Shown: positions 53,840 to 62,904 of the stretch, in pieces
Layout: the number at the start of each line of letters is the position of its first letter
How positions within the stretch are numbered: the first letter of the stretch is position 1
DNA from: Candidatus Tenderia electrophaga
Lineage (GTDB): Bacteria; Pseudomonadota; Gammaproteobacteria; Tenderiales; Tenderiaceae
Direction of reading: 5' to 3'
Assembly (NCBI GenBank): GCA_001447805.1
Contig: CP013099.1
Location: forward strand, 3,295,181-3,359,180
DNA length: 64,000 bases
Notes under the pieces: generated by a model
Database searches by the model: none
Seen by the model: the letters and a program-made list of their open reading frames with translations, nothing else
What the model was told of the DNA's origin: nothing
Program-made: the position numbers and the translations under genes

Positions 53840-54169
53840 GTGTTGGCCTGGCAACAGCCAGGCCGTGCGTGGCGCGCCGTGTGTTCCACCCTATTAGCGT
53901 TGGTCAAGTGTATGTTCTATGAATTCATTGCCCGTGGTTTACGGGAAACCCCCTGGCTGAGTCTGCTTGAGGACATTGCCGCGATCTGCCTGGTATTGAT
54001 GGTTCCCACATTGATCGAGGGCGTATGCCGGCTCGCGGGGGTGACGCAATCGATGTATGCCTTCCTGTTGTCCCTCTATTTGCTCAGCTCCGTTGTGGCC
54101 GTCGCCTTCACCGCGATTTTGCTCCATCGCTTGTGGGGGCGGGGGCGTCAAGTAGAGACCGACACATAA
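53840..54169 (+). CDS. small orphan membrane protein
   Basis: A protein of up to 109 residues from GTG 53840, or 85 residues from ATG 53912. It has two strongly hydrophobic helices (LLEDIAAICLVLMVPTLI and MYAFLLSLYLLSSVVAVAFTAI) and a basic C-terminal end (LLHRLWGRGRQVE). Neither start has a good ribosome site. I do not recognise the family and it stands alone after tRNA-Met, so it may be a lineage-specific gene or a decayed one. Confidence 0.42.
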   Translation: MLAWQQPGRAWRAVCSTLLALVKCMFYEFIARGLRETPWLSLLEDIAAICLVLMVPTLIEGVCRLAGVTQSMYAFLLSLYLLSSVVAVAFTAILLHRLWGRGRQVETDT

Positions 54170-54309
54170 GTCTCAGAGCCGCGCAGGATCACCGTCATTT
54201 CCAGTCTGCTGTCCTGAGACACTGCTGCGCTACCATGCGCCGCCTAGCTGCAGCAAATTTCGCCAGATCTGGGTATCCTGGGGCTGAATGAGAACGACAA
54301 GGTACTGTC

Positions 54310-54615
54310 ATGGCAAACAAAGTATTGGTTAAAGAGAGTGGTATCCACGGCCTGGGGTTGTTCGCCAAGCAGAAGATCCGTAAGGGTGAAGTGATCGGCG
54401 CCATCAAACCCAAGCGCGCCAAGAGAAACGGTCCGCACGTCCTGTGGGTGTCCGACACCGAGGGCCATAAGGTCGAGGGGCCGTTGCGGTACATCAATCA
54501 CAGCCCTGCGCCCAATGCCTGTTATTGCGATGATTTGACCGTCATCGCCCTTAAAGACATCCAGCCGGGTGACGAAATCACCCATAATTACGGCACCGAC
54601 TGGCACCAGGAGTAG
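54310..54615 (+). CDS. small SET-domain protein
   Basis: A 101-residue protein consisting of little more than a SET fold. It opens VKESGIHGLGLFAKQKIRKGEVIG, has the pseudoknot motif RYINHSPAPNACY (the NHS element) and ends with GDEITHNYGTDW (the catalytic-Tyr ELxxxYG-like element). These are the SAM- and lysine-channel motifs of protein lysine methyltransferases, in a very short form. Bacterial members exist in many proteobacteria; targets are mostly unknown. It is a single-gene unit. Confidence 0.85.
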   Translation: MANKVLVKESGIHGLGLFAKQKIRKGEVIGAIKPKRAKRNGPHVLWVSDTEGHKVEGPLRYINHSPAPNACYCDDLTVIALKDIQPGDEITHNYGTDWHQE

Positions 54616-54643
54616 TCCTTTCCCGGGCTTGGCGCGTCGTCAT

Positions 54644-54656
54644 TTGAGGGCCTCAA
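54644..54656. repeat. 13-base perfect palindrome
   Basis: TTGAGG-G-CCTCAA lies 29 bases after the SET gene. It could be part of a hairpin or an operator for the rhodanese/GGDEF-EAL unit, whose start is about 98 bases downstream. Confidence 0.5.
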
Positions 54657-54753
54657 GCTCCATAGCTTTATTCAACATTTTTACCCATCTGCCGATGCTT
54701 AACTAGACGTTGCCGTAGCAGCACGAAGTTTAGTGGGAGAGAGGTGAGTGTTT

Positions 54754-55206
54754 ATGCAGGCCAGGGGGGCTTTATGCATGCCCGGAGTGGTGATTTTTGC
54801 CGCCGTTTTTAGCGGTGCGCTGTCGCCCGTTTCCGCCTGGAGTGAGGAAGGATCTGCCCCCGCCGCCATCGAGGGCGCCGTTTTGCTCAGCGCCGAGGAG
54901 CTGGTTGCGACTTTCGAGCACCATCCCCGATTGGTCATGATCGATGCCCGTCTGACGGGGGATCGGCGCCAAGGCTATATCGAAGGCTCGGTCAGTTTAC
55001 CCAACACCGAGACCGACTGTGACAGCCTGGCGCGAGTGCTTCCCGGCTTCGACCATCCGGTTGTGTTTTACTGCAACGGTCCCAAATGTCGTCGCAGTTA
55101 CGTGGCGGTCAAGCGCGCCCGGCGCTGTGGTTATACCCGGATCTACTGGTTTCGCGGCGGCTTCGCCGAGTGGAAGGCCAAGGGTTATCCGTATCTGAAT
55201 GAATAG
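54754..55206 (+). CDS. exported rhodanese-domain protein
   Basis: A 150-residue protein with a signal peptide (VVIFAAVFSGALSPVSA) and one rhodanese domain: LLSAEELVATFEHHPRLVMIDAR, the active-site loop CNGPKCRRS (first Cys catalytic) and YWFRGGFAEWKAKGYP. It should be periplasmic and handle persulfide or cyanide/thiosulfate sulfur. ATG 54754 is preferred over GTG 54748 because GAGAGG lies at a better distance. Its last codons overlap the start of the GGDEF-EAL gene by eight bases, so the two are translationally coupled. Confidence 0.85.
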   Translation: MQARGALCMPGVVIFAAVFSGALSPVSAWSEEGSAPAAIEGAVLLSAEELVATFEHHPRLVMIDARLTGDRRQGYIEGSVSLPNTETDCDSLARVLPGFDHPVVFYCNGPKCRRSYVAVKRARRCGYTRIYWFRGGFAEWKAKGYPYLNE

Positions 55207-57574
55207 GTCGATTGTGTCTGTCTTGTCTCCCAATCATTGGTCCATGCGCACCAGTCTGGTTGCCACCATCCTGGCGATGGCCGTCATCGGAGTCGTATTG
55301 GTGGTGGTGGCCGGCGAGTTCTATCGCGATCTCGCCCTGGATAACCAGCGCAAACTGCTCACCGAAATCATCGAGATGGAAGTCCATGAACAACTCGAAG
55401 GCGCACAGCAACGTGCCATTGAGGTGGGCACGTCGATACGCGCGGACGTGAGCTTTCGTCAGGCCTTGGAACAGCATCAGTCTCCCCGCTTGGAAGCGGC
55501 GCTGGTGCGCTATATCGAGCGCCATGCCCCCATGTTTGCCCGGCTCAATATCAAACGCACGGTGGTCTTGGATAAGGACTTTCGCGCGCTGGTGAACCTG
55601 GAGCTGAGCCCGTCCGTGTCCTCGAGTGACGTATTGCCTTGCCACGCCCAGATAGAGCGACTCAAGCACGGCCCGGGAAATGGTCGGACCGCGCATTCCT
55701 TATTGTGCCCGGTGGACGGCAGAGTCTACCTGGGCACGTTGATGCCCATCGGCTCGGATCCGGTACAGGGGTATCTGCAGATCAACACCGACGCGGCCTT
55801 GGATATCAAGAAACTGGAAAAGCTTCTGAACACGCCTTTGCTGATCAACTTTACCGACGGCGTTGAGGCCTATCGATCGCCGCAGTGGGTGGAGCGTTCC
55901 GCGGCCGGCGCGACGCTGCGCATCGATCATACCTTGAGAGACGCACGCGGCGACGCCTATCTACTCATCAGCCTGATATTCGATGTGGCCGCGTTTCAGC
56001 AGAAGCTGAAACAGACCGAGGGCTTGATCTTGATGGGGGCCGCCTTGATCACTCTGGTCGCCGTGCTGATTGCCCTGCTGCTGCTGCAGAAGACCACGCT
56101 GCAACCGTTGGGCGCACTGACTCAGCAGCTGCGCCTGGTAGGTGAAAACCAGGACCATTTGGGCGAACAGGTGCGGGTCAGCGGCAACAAGGAGCTGTGC
56201 CAGCTTGCCACCCACTTCAATGCCGTGTCCACCGAGCTGCGTGAACTCTATCAGAAACTGGAAAAGCTGGCCTTCACCGACGCCTTGACCGGCTTGCCCA
56301 ATCGCGAATTATTTTATGATCGCCTCACCCAGCTGATACTGCTGGCGCGCCGTGTCCCGGGCCAGTTTTCCCTGTTCGTCATGGATCTGGATCGTTTCAA
56401 ATACATCAACGACACCCTGGGGCATCAGGTGGGCGACGAGCTGCTGCGCCAGGCCGGCGCCCGACTTCACGACGTGGTGCGCGAGACCGATACCATCGCC
56501 CGCCTCGGCGGCGACGAGTTCGCCGCCCTGCTACCCAAGGTGGTGGATACCCAGGGGGCGATCATCGTTGCCGAGCGTATGCACGCGGCCCTGGCCGAGC
56601 CTTTCATCATCGACGGCCACCAGCTCAATAGCGGCATCAGCATCGGCGTGGTGATGCATCCTTATCACGGCGAAAATCAGCATGAGTTGATGCAGCGCGC
56701 CGACGTGGCTATGTACCACGCCAAGCAGAATCAGATGGGGTATGCCTTTTACGAAACCGAAATTGATAAGCACAACGTGCTCGAACTGACCTTGGAGACC
56801 GAGCTCAAACACGCCATTAATAACGATTCGCTCAAGCTGTTTTACCAGCCCAAGATCATCGTCGATAGCGGCGAGGTGTACGGCGCTGAAGCCCTGCTGC
56901 GCTGGATTCATCCTGAGCGCGGTTTTATTCCGCCCGATGCGTTCATCCCCATGGCGGAACAGACCGGGTTGATTCATCCGCTCACCAAGTGGGTGCTCAA
57001 GACCGCCGTGCGCCAGGCCAAGCAGTGGCATGAGCGCGGCATGATGCTGAATGTGGCTATCAACCTATCGGCCCAGAGTCTGCGCGACCCGGGTCTCATC
57101 GAGACTATCGAGTCCACCCTGCGGGAGGTCGACATGGCGCCCCATTATCTGACCCTGGAGCTGACCGAAACGGCGGTCATGTCCGACCCGCGCCGGGCCC
57201 TGGATATCCTCACCGAGCTTGACCAGAAAGGGGTCATGTTGTCCATTGATGACTTCGGTACGGGATATTCCTCGTTGGCCTATCTGAAGCAGCTGCCCAT
57301 GGACGAGCTCAAAATCGACCGCTCGTTTGTCATGGAGATGGACAAAGACAAGAATGATGCCGTCATCGTCCACTCCACTATTGATCTGGCCCATAACATG
57401 GGGCTCAAGGTGGTGGCCGAGGGCGTGGAAACCGACCAGGCCTGGCATACCCTCAAGGCCTTGGGCTGCGACATGGGACAAGGCTATTTCATGTGTAAAC
57501 CGGTGGATGCGGACACCTTCATGGAATGGCTGGACAGCTCGGCCTGGCATCCGCCCAAACAACAGCAGGTTTAG
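55199..57574 (+). CDS. membrane sensor with GGDEF and EAL domains (dual c-di-GMP enzyme)
   Basis: A 791-residue protein: membrane helix (about 17-40), periplasmic sensor domain (40-275) of unknown fold, second helix (280-303), HAMP-like region, GGDEF domain with LGGDEF (437-441) and EAL domain with EAL (564-566). Both active sites look complete: EAL has LTETAVM, DDFGTGYSSL, the Lys in LKIDRSFV and VAEGVET. It could make or break cyclic di-GMP. No RxxD inhibitory site is obvious just before GGDEF. Coupling with the periplasmic rhodanese suggests that a sulfur signal could be sensed; that is inference. Confidence 0.92.
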   Translation: MNRSIVSVLSPNHWSMRTSLVATILAMAVIGVVLVVVAGEFYRDLALDNQRKLLTEIIEMEVHEQLEGAQQRAIEVGTSIRADVSFRQALEQHQSPRLEAALVRYIERHAPMFARLNIKRTVVLDKDFRALVNLELSPSVSSSDVLPCHAQIERLKHGPGNGRTAHSLLCPVDGRVYLGTLMPIGSDPVQGYLQINTDAALDIKKLEKLLNTPLLINFTDGVEAYRSPQWVERSAAGATLRIDHTLRDARGDAYLLISLIFDVAAFQQKLKQTEGLILMGAALITLVAVLIALLLLQKTTLQPLGALTQQLRLVGENQDHLGEQVRVSGNKELCQLATHFNAVSTELRELYQKLEKLAFTDALTGLPNRELFYDRLTQLILLARRVPGQFSLFVMDLDRFKYINDTLGHQVGDELLRQAGARLHDVVRETDTIARLGGDEFAALLPKVVDTQGAIIVAERMHAALAEPFIIDGHQLNSGISIGVVMHPYHGENQHELMQRADVAMYHAKQNQMGYAFYETEIDKHNVLELTLETELKHAINNDSLKLFYQPKIIVDSGEVYGAEALLRWIHPERGFIPPDAFIPMAEQTGLIHPLTKWVLKTAVRQAKQWHERGMMLNVAINLSAQSLRDPGLIETIESTLREVDMAPHYLTLELTETAVMSDPRRALDILTELDQKGVMLSIDDFGTGYSSLAYLKQLPMDELKIDRSFVMEMDKDKNDAVIVHSTIDLAHNMGLKVVAEGVETDQAWHTLKALGCDMGQGYFMCKPVDADTFMEWLDSSAWHPPKQQQV

Positions 57575-57577
57575 GCG

Positions 57578-59089
57578 TTAATGCCTGTCGCGATCCAGGC
57601 GGCGGTAGGAGATCGCCTCGCTTAAATGGGCCGTGCCAATGGCCTCACTCCCGTCCAGATCGGCAATGCTGCGCGCCACCCGCAGGATGCGATGGCTGGC
57701 TCGCGCCGACAAGCCCAGGCGTTCCGTGGCCTGTTCCAATAGACCCCGATTGTCGGCACTTAGCCGGCAATACTGATCGATTTCGCGGCTGCCGAGGCGG
57801 TGATTGGCCTTGCCGGCACGTTGCTGTTGAAGCGCGCGGGCCTGTTCCACCCGCCTGCGCACCGTGGCGCTGTCCTCGCTGTCTCCGGCGCGGTCGCTGT
57901 AGAGCATCTCCCTGGGCAGGGGCGGCACCTCGATGTGCATGTCGATGCGGTCCAGGATCGGACCCGAGATGCGGGCGCGATAACGCTGCACCTGATCGGC
58001 AGTGCAGCGGCAACGACCGCCGGCATCGCCCAGATAGCCGCAGGGGCAGGGGTTCATGGCGGCGATGAGCTGAAACCGGGCCGGGAACTCGGCCTGTCGT
58101 GCCGCTCTGGAGATGGTCACCTTGCCCGATTCCAGCGGCTCGCGCAGCACTTCCAGCACGCGCCGGTCGTACTCGGGCAATTCATCCAGAAACATCACCC
58201 CGTTGTGGGCCAGGGAGATCTCCCCCGGGCGCGGGTTGCCGCCGCCGCCCACCAGGGCCACGCCCGAGGCGGTATGGTGCGGGGCACGGAAGGGGCGCTG
58301 TCTCCAGTTGGCGGGGTCGAAGCCGCCCTGGCTGATGGACTGGATGGCGGCCGTCTCCAAGGCCTCCTGCTCGGTCATGGTGGGCAGGAGGCCGGGCAGG
58401 CGGCTGGCGAGCATGGTCTTGCCGGTGCCGGGCGGTCCCATCATGAGCAGGGAGTGGCCGCCGGCAGCGGCGATCTCCAAGGCACGCTTGGCGTGGTGCT
58501 GACCGCGCACATCGCTGATGTCGGCATGCTGCGTCGGCTGGGCGGGCACGTCGACGCGTGGCAGCGGCGCCAACACCTCGTTGCCGTTGAGATGGGCGCA
58601 GACCTTCAGCAGATGATCGGTGGCCAGGATAATGGTGTCGCCCGCCAGGGTGGCCTCGGCGCCGTTGTCCGCGGGCAGCAGCAGCGCCCGTCCGGCGCGG
58701 CCGCAATGGGCCGCCACCGGCAACACGCCGCGAATGGCGCGCAGTTCGCCGCTCAGCGCCAGTTCACCGACGAATTCGTAATCGCTGAGTCTGTCCTTGG
58801 GGATCTGGCCGGAAGCCGCCAGGATGCCCAAGGCGATGGGCAGATCGAAACGGCCGCCCTCCTTGGGCAGGTCGGCGGGCGCCAGGTTGATGGTGATGCG
58901 GCGGGCGGGGAAGTCGAACTGGCTGGTGAGCAGGGCGCCGCGCACCCGGTCCTTGCTCTCCTTCACCGCCGCCTCGGGCAGGCCGACGATGTTCAGACTG
59001 GGCAGGCCGTTGGCCAGATGCACTTCCACCGTCACTAATGGCGCATCGATGCCGGCACCGGCACGGCTGTAGACAACGGCAAGCGACAT
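57578..59089 (-). CDS. YifB/ComM family AAA+ ATPase (Mg-chelatase-like)
   Basis: A 503-residue protein: N-terminal ChlI-like domain (VEVHLANGLPSLNIVGLPEAAVKESKDRVR), central AAA+ with Walker A GPPGTGKTM and Walker B MFLDELPEYD, then a zinc-finger-like CPCGYLGDAGGRCRCT segment and C-terminal lid. The E. coli homologue ComM promotes branch migration during natural transformation. It ends three bases after the GGDEF-EAL gene (convergent). Confidence 0.94.
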   Translation of the reverse strand: MSLAVVYSRAGAGIDAPLVTVEVHLANGLPSLNIVGLPEAAVKESKDRVRGALLTSQFDFPARRITINLAPADLPKEGGRFDLPIALGILAASGQIPKDRLSDYEFVGELALSGELRAIRGVLPVAAHCGRAGRALLLPADNGAEATLAGDTIILATDHLLKVCAHLNGNEVLAPLPRVDVPAQPTQHADISDVRGQHHAKRALEIAAAGGHSLLMMGPPGTGKTMLASRLPGLLPTMTEQEALETAAIQSISQGGFDPANWRQRPFRAPHHTASGVALVGGGGNPRPGEISLAHNGVMFLDELPEYDRRVLEVLREPLESGKVTISRAARQAEFPARFQLIAAMNPCPCGYLGDAGGRCRCTADQVQRYRARISGPILDRIDMHIEVPPLPREMLYSDRAGDSEDSATVRRRVEQARALQQQRAGKANHRLGSREIDQYCRLSADNRGLLEQATERLGLSARASHRILRVARSIADLDGSEAIGTAHLSEAISYRRLDRDRH

Positions 59090-59163
59090 TGACCCCCCCT
59101 TCAGATAGGCCGGTTTATCAAGGCTCGATTATGGCCAAGCGCTGTCGCACTGGCAAACCGTGG

Positions 59164-59430
59164 TTACAGGCTGTTGGATTGGTCTTCCTTGAGCTGTTGT
59201 TCCAGGTGTTCCACTTGATTCTGCAGGGCGTCCAATTTGGCGCGGGTGCGCGCCAGCAGGGCCGATTGCACCTCGAATTCCTCGCGCGTCACCAAGTCCA
59301 GCTTGTTGAAGGTGGATTGCAGGGTGGCGTGGAAGTTTTTCTCCAGATCCTGCTGCAGTTCGCGCACCCCGGCAGGGACTGAGTTGGCCAGCTTCTTGGC
59401 CATGTCGTCGAGCATTTTCGGGTCGATCAT
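59164..59430 (-). CDS. ubiK: ubiquinone biosynthesis accessory factor UbiK (BMFP domain)
   Basis: An 88-residue mainly coiled-coil protein, formerly YqiC: MIDPKMLDDMAKKLANSVP, then LVTREEFEVQSALLARTRAKL with the conserved EEFEVQ core, ending in Leu and Gln-rich helix. It assists UbiJ in ubiquinone synthesis. The start at 59430 follows GAGGAACGCG. It is divergent from the glnK regulatory region and followed by the yifB gene 74 bases on, a common pair. Confidence 0.9.
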   Translation of the reverse strand: MIDPKMLDDMAKKLANSVPAGVRELQQDLEKNFHATLQSTFNKLDLVTREEFEVQSALLARTRAKLDALQNQVEHLEQQLKEDQSNSL

Positions 59431-59501
59431 GTCGCGTTCCTCGCTTGAAAGTAGCCCTAAGTGTACGTCAAAACCGTGCCTCGCTACATGCCCCAAAATG
59501 G

Positions 59502-59518
59502 CGCACCAGGGTGGTGCG
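59502..59518. promoter_or_regulatory. NtrC-type enhancer site
   Basis: CGCACCA-GGG-TGGTGCG is a perfect palindrome that follows the NtrC consensus GCACCA-N3-TGGTGC. It lies about 130 bases upstream of the predicted sigma-54 start, a normal enhancer distance. Confidence 0.82.
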
Positions 59519-59545
59519 TCAGCCGTCTGCGCCTTGTTCGAATTG

Positions 59546-59557
59546 GTGCGCGCGCAC
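59546..59557. repeat. 12-base palindrome GTGCGCGCGCAC
   Basis: A perfect palindrome between the NtrC-type site and the sigma-54 promoter. It carries GTGC/GCAC halves in reversed order relative to the NtrC site and could be a second weak binding element. Confidence 0.45.
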
Positions 59558-59612
59558 TGGGCAGGTTCGCGTTCTGTTTTATAAGCAAATGAAATGCAAT
59601 GACTTTCAAGAT

Positions 59613-59628
59613 TGGCACGGCATGTGCT
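59613..59628 (+). promoter_or_regulatory. sigma-54 promoter of glnK-amtB
   Basis: TGGCACG-N4-GTGCT matches the -24/-12 consensus TGGCACG-N4-TTGCW with one change (G for T). The essential GG and GC doublets are ten bases apart, as required. Transcription should start near 59640, about 74 bases before glnK. Confidence 0.82.
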
Positions 59629-59689
59629 CAAGGCCTTACACAGCTGAAAGATGAACGCAGGTGTTTGGGCTTGTAAGGCTCCAATGTGA

Positions 59690-60052
<363 letters not shown>

Positions 60053-60077
60053 TAAAGCAATCTGGAGGTTATGAAAG

Positions 60078-61346
60078 ATGGAAAATAATATTTTTCAACT
60101 GCAATACGCCATGGACACCTTTTACTTTTTGGTGTGTGGCGCCTTGGTCATGTGGATGGCGGCTGGCTTCGCCATGCTGGAGGCGGGTATGGTGCGCTCC
60201 AAGAACACCACTGAGATCCTCACCAAAAATATCGCGCTGTTCGCCATTGCCTGCACCATGTACCTGATCTGCGGTTATCAGATCATGTACGGCGGTGGCT
60301 GGTTCCTGTCCGGCATTGCCGGCGGTGACTCACTGGTGGCCGATGCCCTGTCGGCATCCGCCGAGGAAGGCTTTGAAGGCGGTTCGGTGTATTCCGGCGC
60401 GTCCGACTTCTTCTTTCAGGTGGTGTTCGTCGCCACCGCCATGTCCATCGTCTCCGGTGCCGTGGCCGAGCGCATGAAGCTGTGGGCCTTTCTGGCCTTT
60501 GCTGTGGTCATGACCGCCTTCATCTATCCCATGGAAGGTGCCTGGACCTGGGGCGGCAGCGAAGTCTTCGGTATGTACAACCTGGGTGACCTGGGCTTCT
60601 CCGACTTCGCCGGCTCGGGCATTGTGCATATGGCCGGCGCGGCCGCGGCCCTGGCCGGTGTGCTGGTGCTGGGTGCCCGTAAAGGCAAGTACGGTCCCGA
60701 CGGTCAGATCAACGCCATTCCCGGTACCAACATGCCGCTGGTGACGCTGGGCACCTTCATCCTGTGGATGGGCTGGTTCGGCTTCAACGGTGGGTCTGTA
60801 CTGAAGCTGGGCGATATCGCCAATGCCAATTCCGTCGCCATGGTGTTCCTCAATACCAATGCGGCGGCGGCCGGTGGTGTCATCGCTGCGCTGATCCTCG
60901 CCCGCCTCATGTTCGGCAAGGCCGATCTGACCATGGCCTGCAACGGCGCCTTGGCCGGTCTGGTGGCCATCACCGCCGAGCCGTCGACCCCCAGCCCGTT
61001 AATGGCGACCATCATCGGTGCCATCGGCGGCCTGATCGTGGTCTTCGCCATCGTGGGTCTGGATAAGATCAAGATCGACGATCCGGTCGGTGCCATTTCC
61101 GTGCATGGTGTGGTGGGCATCTGGGGGCTGTTGGCGGTTCCGTTGACCAATGACGGTGCCAGCTTCAGCGGCCAGATCATCGGTGGCCTCACCATCTTCG
61201 TCTGGGTCTTCGTCGTCAGCCTGATTGTCTGGCTTGGCCTCAAGGCGATCATGGGCGTGCGCGTCTCGGAAGAGGTGGAGTACGACGGCGTCGACGTTGC
61301 CGAGTGTGGCCTGGAGGCCTATCCGGAGTTCACCACGGGCAAGTAA
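60078..61346 (+). CDS. amtB: ammonium transporter AmtB
   Basis: A 422-residue polytopic transporter with eleven helices, forming a trimer that conducts ammonium. The pore twin-histidines are in GIVHMAGAAAALAG and SVHGVVGIWGLLA. The N-terminal FLVCGALVMWMAAGFAMLEAGMV is typical and the C-terminal cytoplasmic tail (RVSEEVEYDGVDVAECGLEAYP) is the GlnK-binding part. A strong terminator follows. Confidence 0.97.
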   Translation: MENNIFQLQYAMDTFYFLVCGALVMWMAAGFAMLEAGMVRSKNTTEILTKNIALFAIACTMYLICGYQIMYGGGWFLSGIAGGDSLVADALSASAEEGFEGGSVYSGASDFFFQVVFVATAMSIVSGAVAERMKLWAFLAFAVVMTAFIYPMEGAWTWGGSEVFGMYNLGDLGFSDFAGSGIVHMAGAAAALAGVLVLGARKGKYGPDGQINAIPGTNMPLVTLGTFILWMGWFGFNGGSVLKLGDIANANSVAMVFLNTNAAAAGGVIAALILARLMFGKADLTMACNGALAGLVAITAEPSTPSPLMATIIGAIGGLIVVFAIVGLDKIKIDDPVGAISVHGVVGIWGLLAVPLTNDGASFSGQIIGGLTIFVWVFVVSLIVWLGLKAIMGVRVSEEVEYDGVDVAECGLEAYPEFTTGK

Positions 61347-61372
61347 CACCAACCTCCCTAAAGCTGGTGTGG

Positions 61373-61403
61373 CGCCCGGGTGTAAAAACCCGGGCGTTTT
61401 TTT
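61373..61403 (+). terminator. intrinsic terminator after amtB
   Basis: CGCCCGGGT (61373-61381) pairs perfectly with ACCCGGGCG (61388-61396), six-base loop, then seven T. It closes the glnK-amtB unit. Confidence 0.94.
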
Positions 61404-61440
61404 GTGTAAGCTAGACGGCAAACACAAGAAGATAGCCGCA

Positions 61441-62046
61441 TTGCCCCGACTGAGACTGCAACAACTGACCTGTAAGCGACTGGAGTCGCTCGACCTCGAT
61501 ATCGGTGCGGCGCAGATCGTCTGCCTCTCCGGCGCCTCGGGCTCGGGCAAATCCACCTTACTGCGCGCCATTGCCGATCTCGATCCTCATCAAGGTCAGG
61601 TCTGGCTCGACGACCGGGAACAAAACAGCGTAGCGCCGCCCCAGTGGCGCAGTTGGATCGGTATGCTGGCGGCGGAAAGTCTGTGGTGGTTTGACAGTGT
61701 CAAGCCTCACTTCGCCAGGTTGGAGCAGGAATGGTTGGAGATGCTCGGCTTCGAATTGCGTGTGCTGGACTGGCAAGTGAGTCGCCTGTCCAGCGGCGAA
61801 CGCCAGCGCTTGGCCCTGTTGCGCCTGCTCTCCCATACCCCCAGGGCGCTGCTGTTGGACGAGCCCAGCGCCAACCTCGACGCCGAGAACACTAAACGCA
61901 TCGAAGCCTTGATCCAACACTATGCTGATTATTACCAGGCGCCGGTACTGTGGATCAGTCATGATGCCGACCAGATTGCGCGTGTCGCGCAACGCCATTA
62001 TCGACTCGAAGCCGGGCGCCTGGTGCGCCAGGAGATGTCGCTATGA
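61441..62046 (+). CDS. fetA: ABC transporter ATP-binding protein, FetA (YbbL)-like
   Basis: About 201 residues from TTG 61441. Walker A is SGASGSGKST, the signature is LSSGERQRLALLRLL and Walker B is ALLLDEPSANLD, followed by the WISHDADQ H-loop. Unlike most, it is short (no extra domain). No ATG or GTG with a ribosome site exists near the start, so the exact N-terminus is uncertain. It overlaps the downstream permease gene by four bases, which matches the FetA-FetB pair linked to iron export or oxidative stress. Confidence 0.85.
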   Translation: MPRLRLQQLTCKRLESLDLDIGAAQIVCLSGASGSGKSTLLRAIADLDPHQGQVWLDDREQNSVAPPQWRSWIGMLAAESLWWFDSVKPHFARLEQEWLEMLGFELRVLDWQVSRLSSGERQRLALLRLLSHTPRALLLDEPSANLDAENTKRIEALIQHYADYYQAPVLWISHDADQIARVAQRHYRLEAGRLVRQEMSL

Positions 62047-62843
62047 CCATGATCACTTTGTCGTGGTGGGACGTGGCCATCGCTGCGTTGTTGGTACTGC
62101 TGTTGGCCGGACTGTCGGTCTGGCAGCGCTTGGCCTTGCACAAACAGATTCTCATTGCCGGCGTGCGCACCGTTGTGCAACTGGCGCTGGTGGGCTTGAT
62201 CCTTGAGCTGATCTTCGCCGATGCGCGCTTGCTGTGGGTGGTGCTCATGGCCGTAGTTATGCTTGCTGTGGCCGGTTATGAAACCATGGCGCGGCAAACG
62301 CGCCGTCTCGGCGGCGGCTGGGCCTACGGCATCGGCACCGTATCCTTGTTCACCTCATCGTTCACCGTGGCGCTGTTCGCCCTATTGGTGATCATCGGCA
62401 ACGAACCCTGGTATCAGCCCCAGTACGCCATCCCGCTGCTGGGCATGATGCTGGGCAACACCATGAACGGTATCGCCCTGAGCCTGGACAGGTTGATGAG
62501 CATGGCCTGGCAGCAGCGCGCGGTGATCGAGCAACGTCTCATGCTCGGCCAGCATTGGCAGGAGGCCATCAGCGAACTGCGTGTAGAGGCCATGCGCGCC
62601 GGGATGATTCCCACCATTAACGCCATGGCGGCGGTGGGCGTGGTGAGTTTGCCGGGTATGATGACCGGGCAGATACTCTCGGGCACTGCGCCCATCGAGG
62701 CGGTGAAATATCAGATCATGATCATGTTTATGGTGGCGGCAGGGGCCGGATTCGGCACGGTGGTGGCCTTGCACTTGGGCGCCAGGCGCCTGTTTGACGA
62801 GCGCCAGCGCTTGCGCTTGGAGCGCCTGCATGCGGTTAAATAA
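62043..62843 (+). CDS. fetB: ABC transporter permease, FetB (YbbM/UPF0014)-like
   Basis: A 266-residue protein with about seven helices. Family hallmarks are VRTVVQLALVGLILELIF, LLGMMLGNTMNGIALSLDR and the coupling-loop-like GMIPTINAMAAVGVVSLPGMMTGQ. It forms a transporter with the overlapping ATPase. E. coli FetAB is associated with iron homeostasis and hydrogen peroxide resistance. No iron regulator site is obvious here, because the pair begins right after the amtB terminator. Confidence 0.9.
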   Translation: MTMITLSWWDVAIAALLVLLLAGLSVWQRLALHKQILIAGVRTVVQLALVGLILELIFADARLLWVVLMAVVMLAVAGYETMARQTRRLGGGWAYGIGTVSLFTSSFTVALFALLVIIGNEPWYQPQYAIPLLGMMLGNTMNGIALSLDRLMSMAWQQRAVIEQRLMLGQHWQEAISELRVEAMRAGMIPTINAMAAVGVVSLPGMMTGQILSGTAPIEAVKYQIMIMFMVAAGAGFGTVVALHLGARRLFDERQRLRLERLHAVK

Positions 62844-62904
62844 TATAGCTTGCCGTATACTCACTGCCGCTTAAGACAGCAGCCCTATATATGGAATCAA
62901 TACA

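Noticed and set aside
53648-54309. tRNA-Met followed by an orphan gene as a possible integration site
   Set aside because: No integrase, no direct repeat of the tRNA 3' end and no other mobile genes were seen; the tRNA position is the usual one after ychF.
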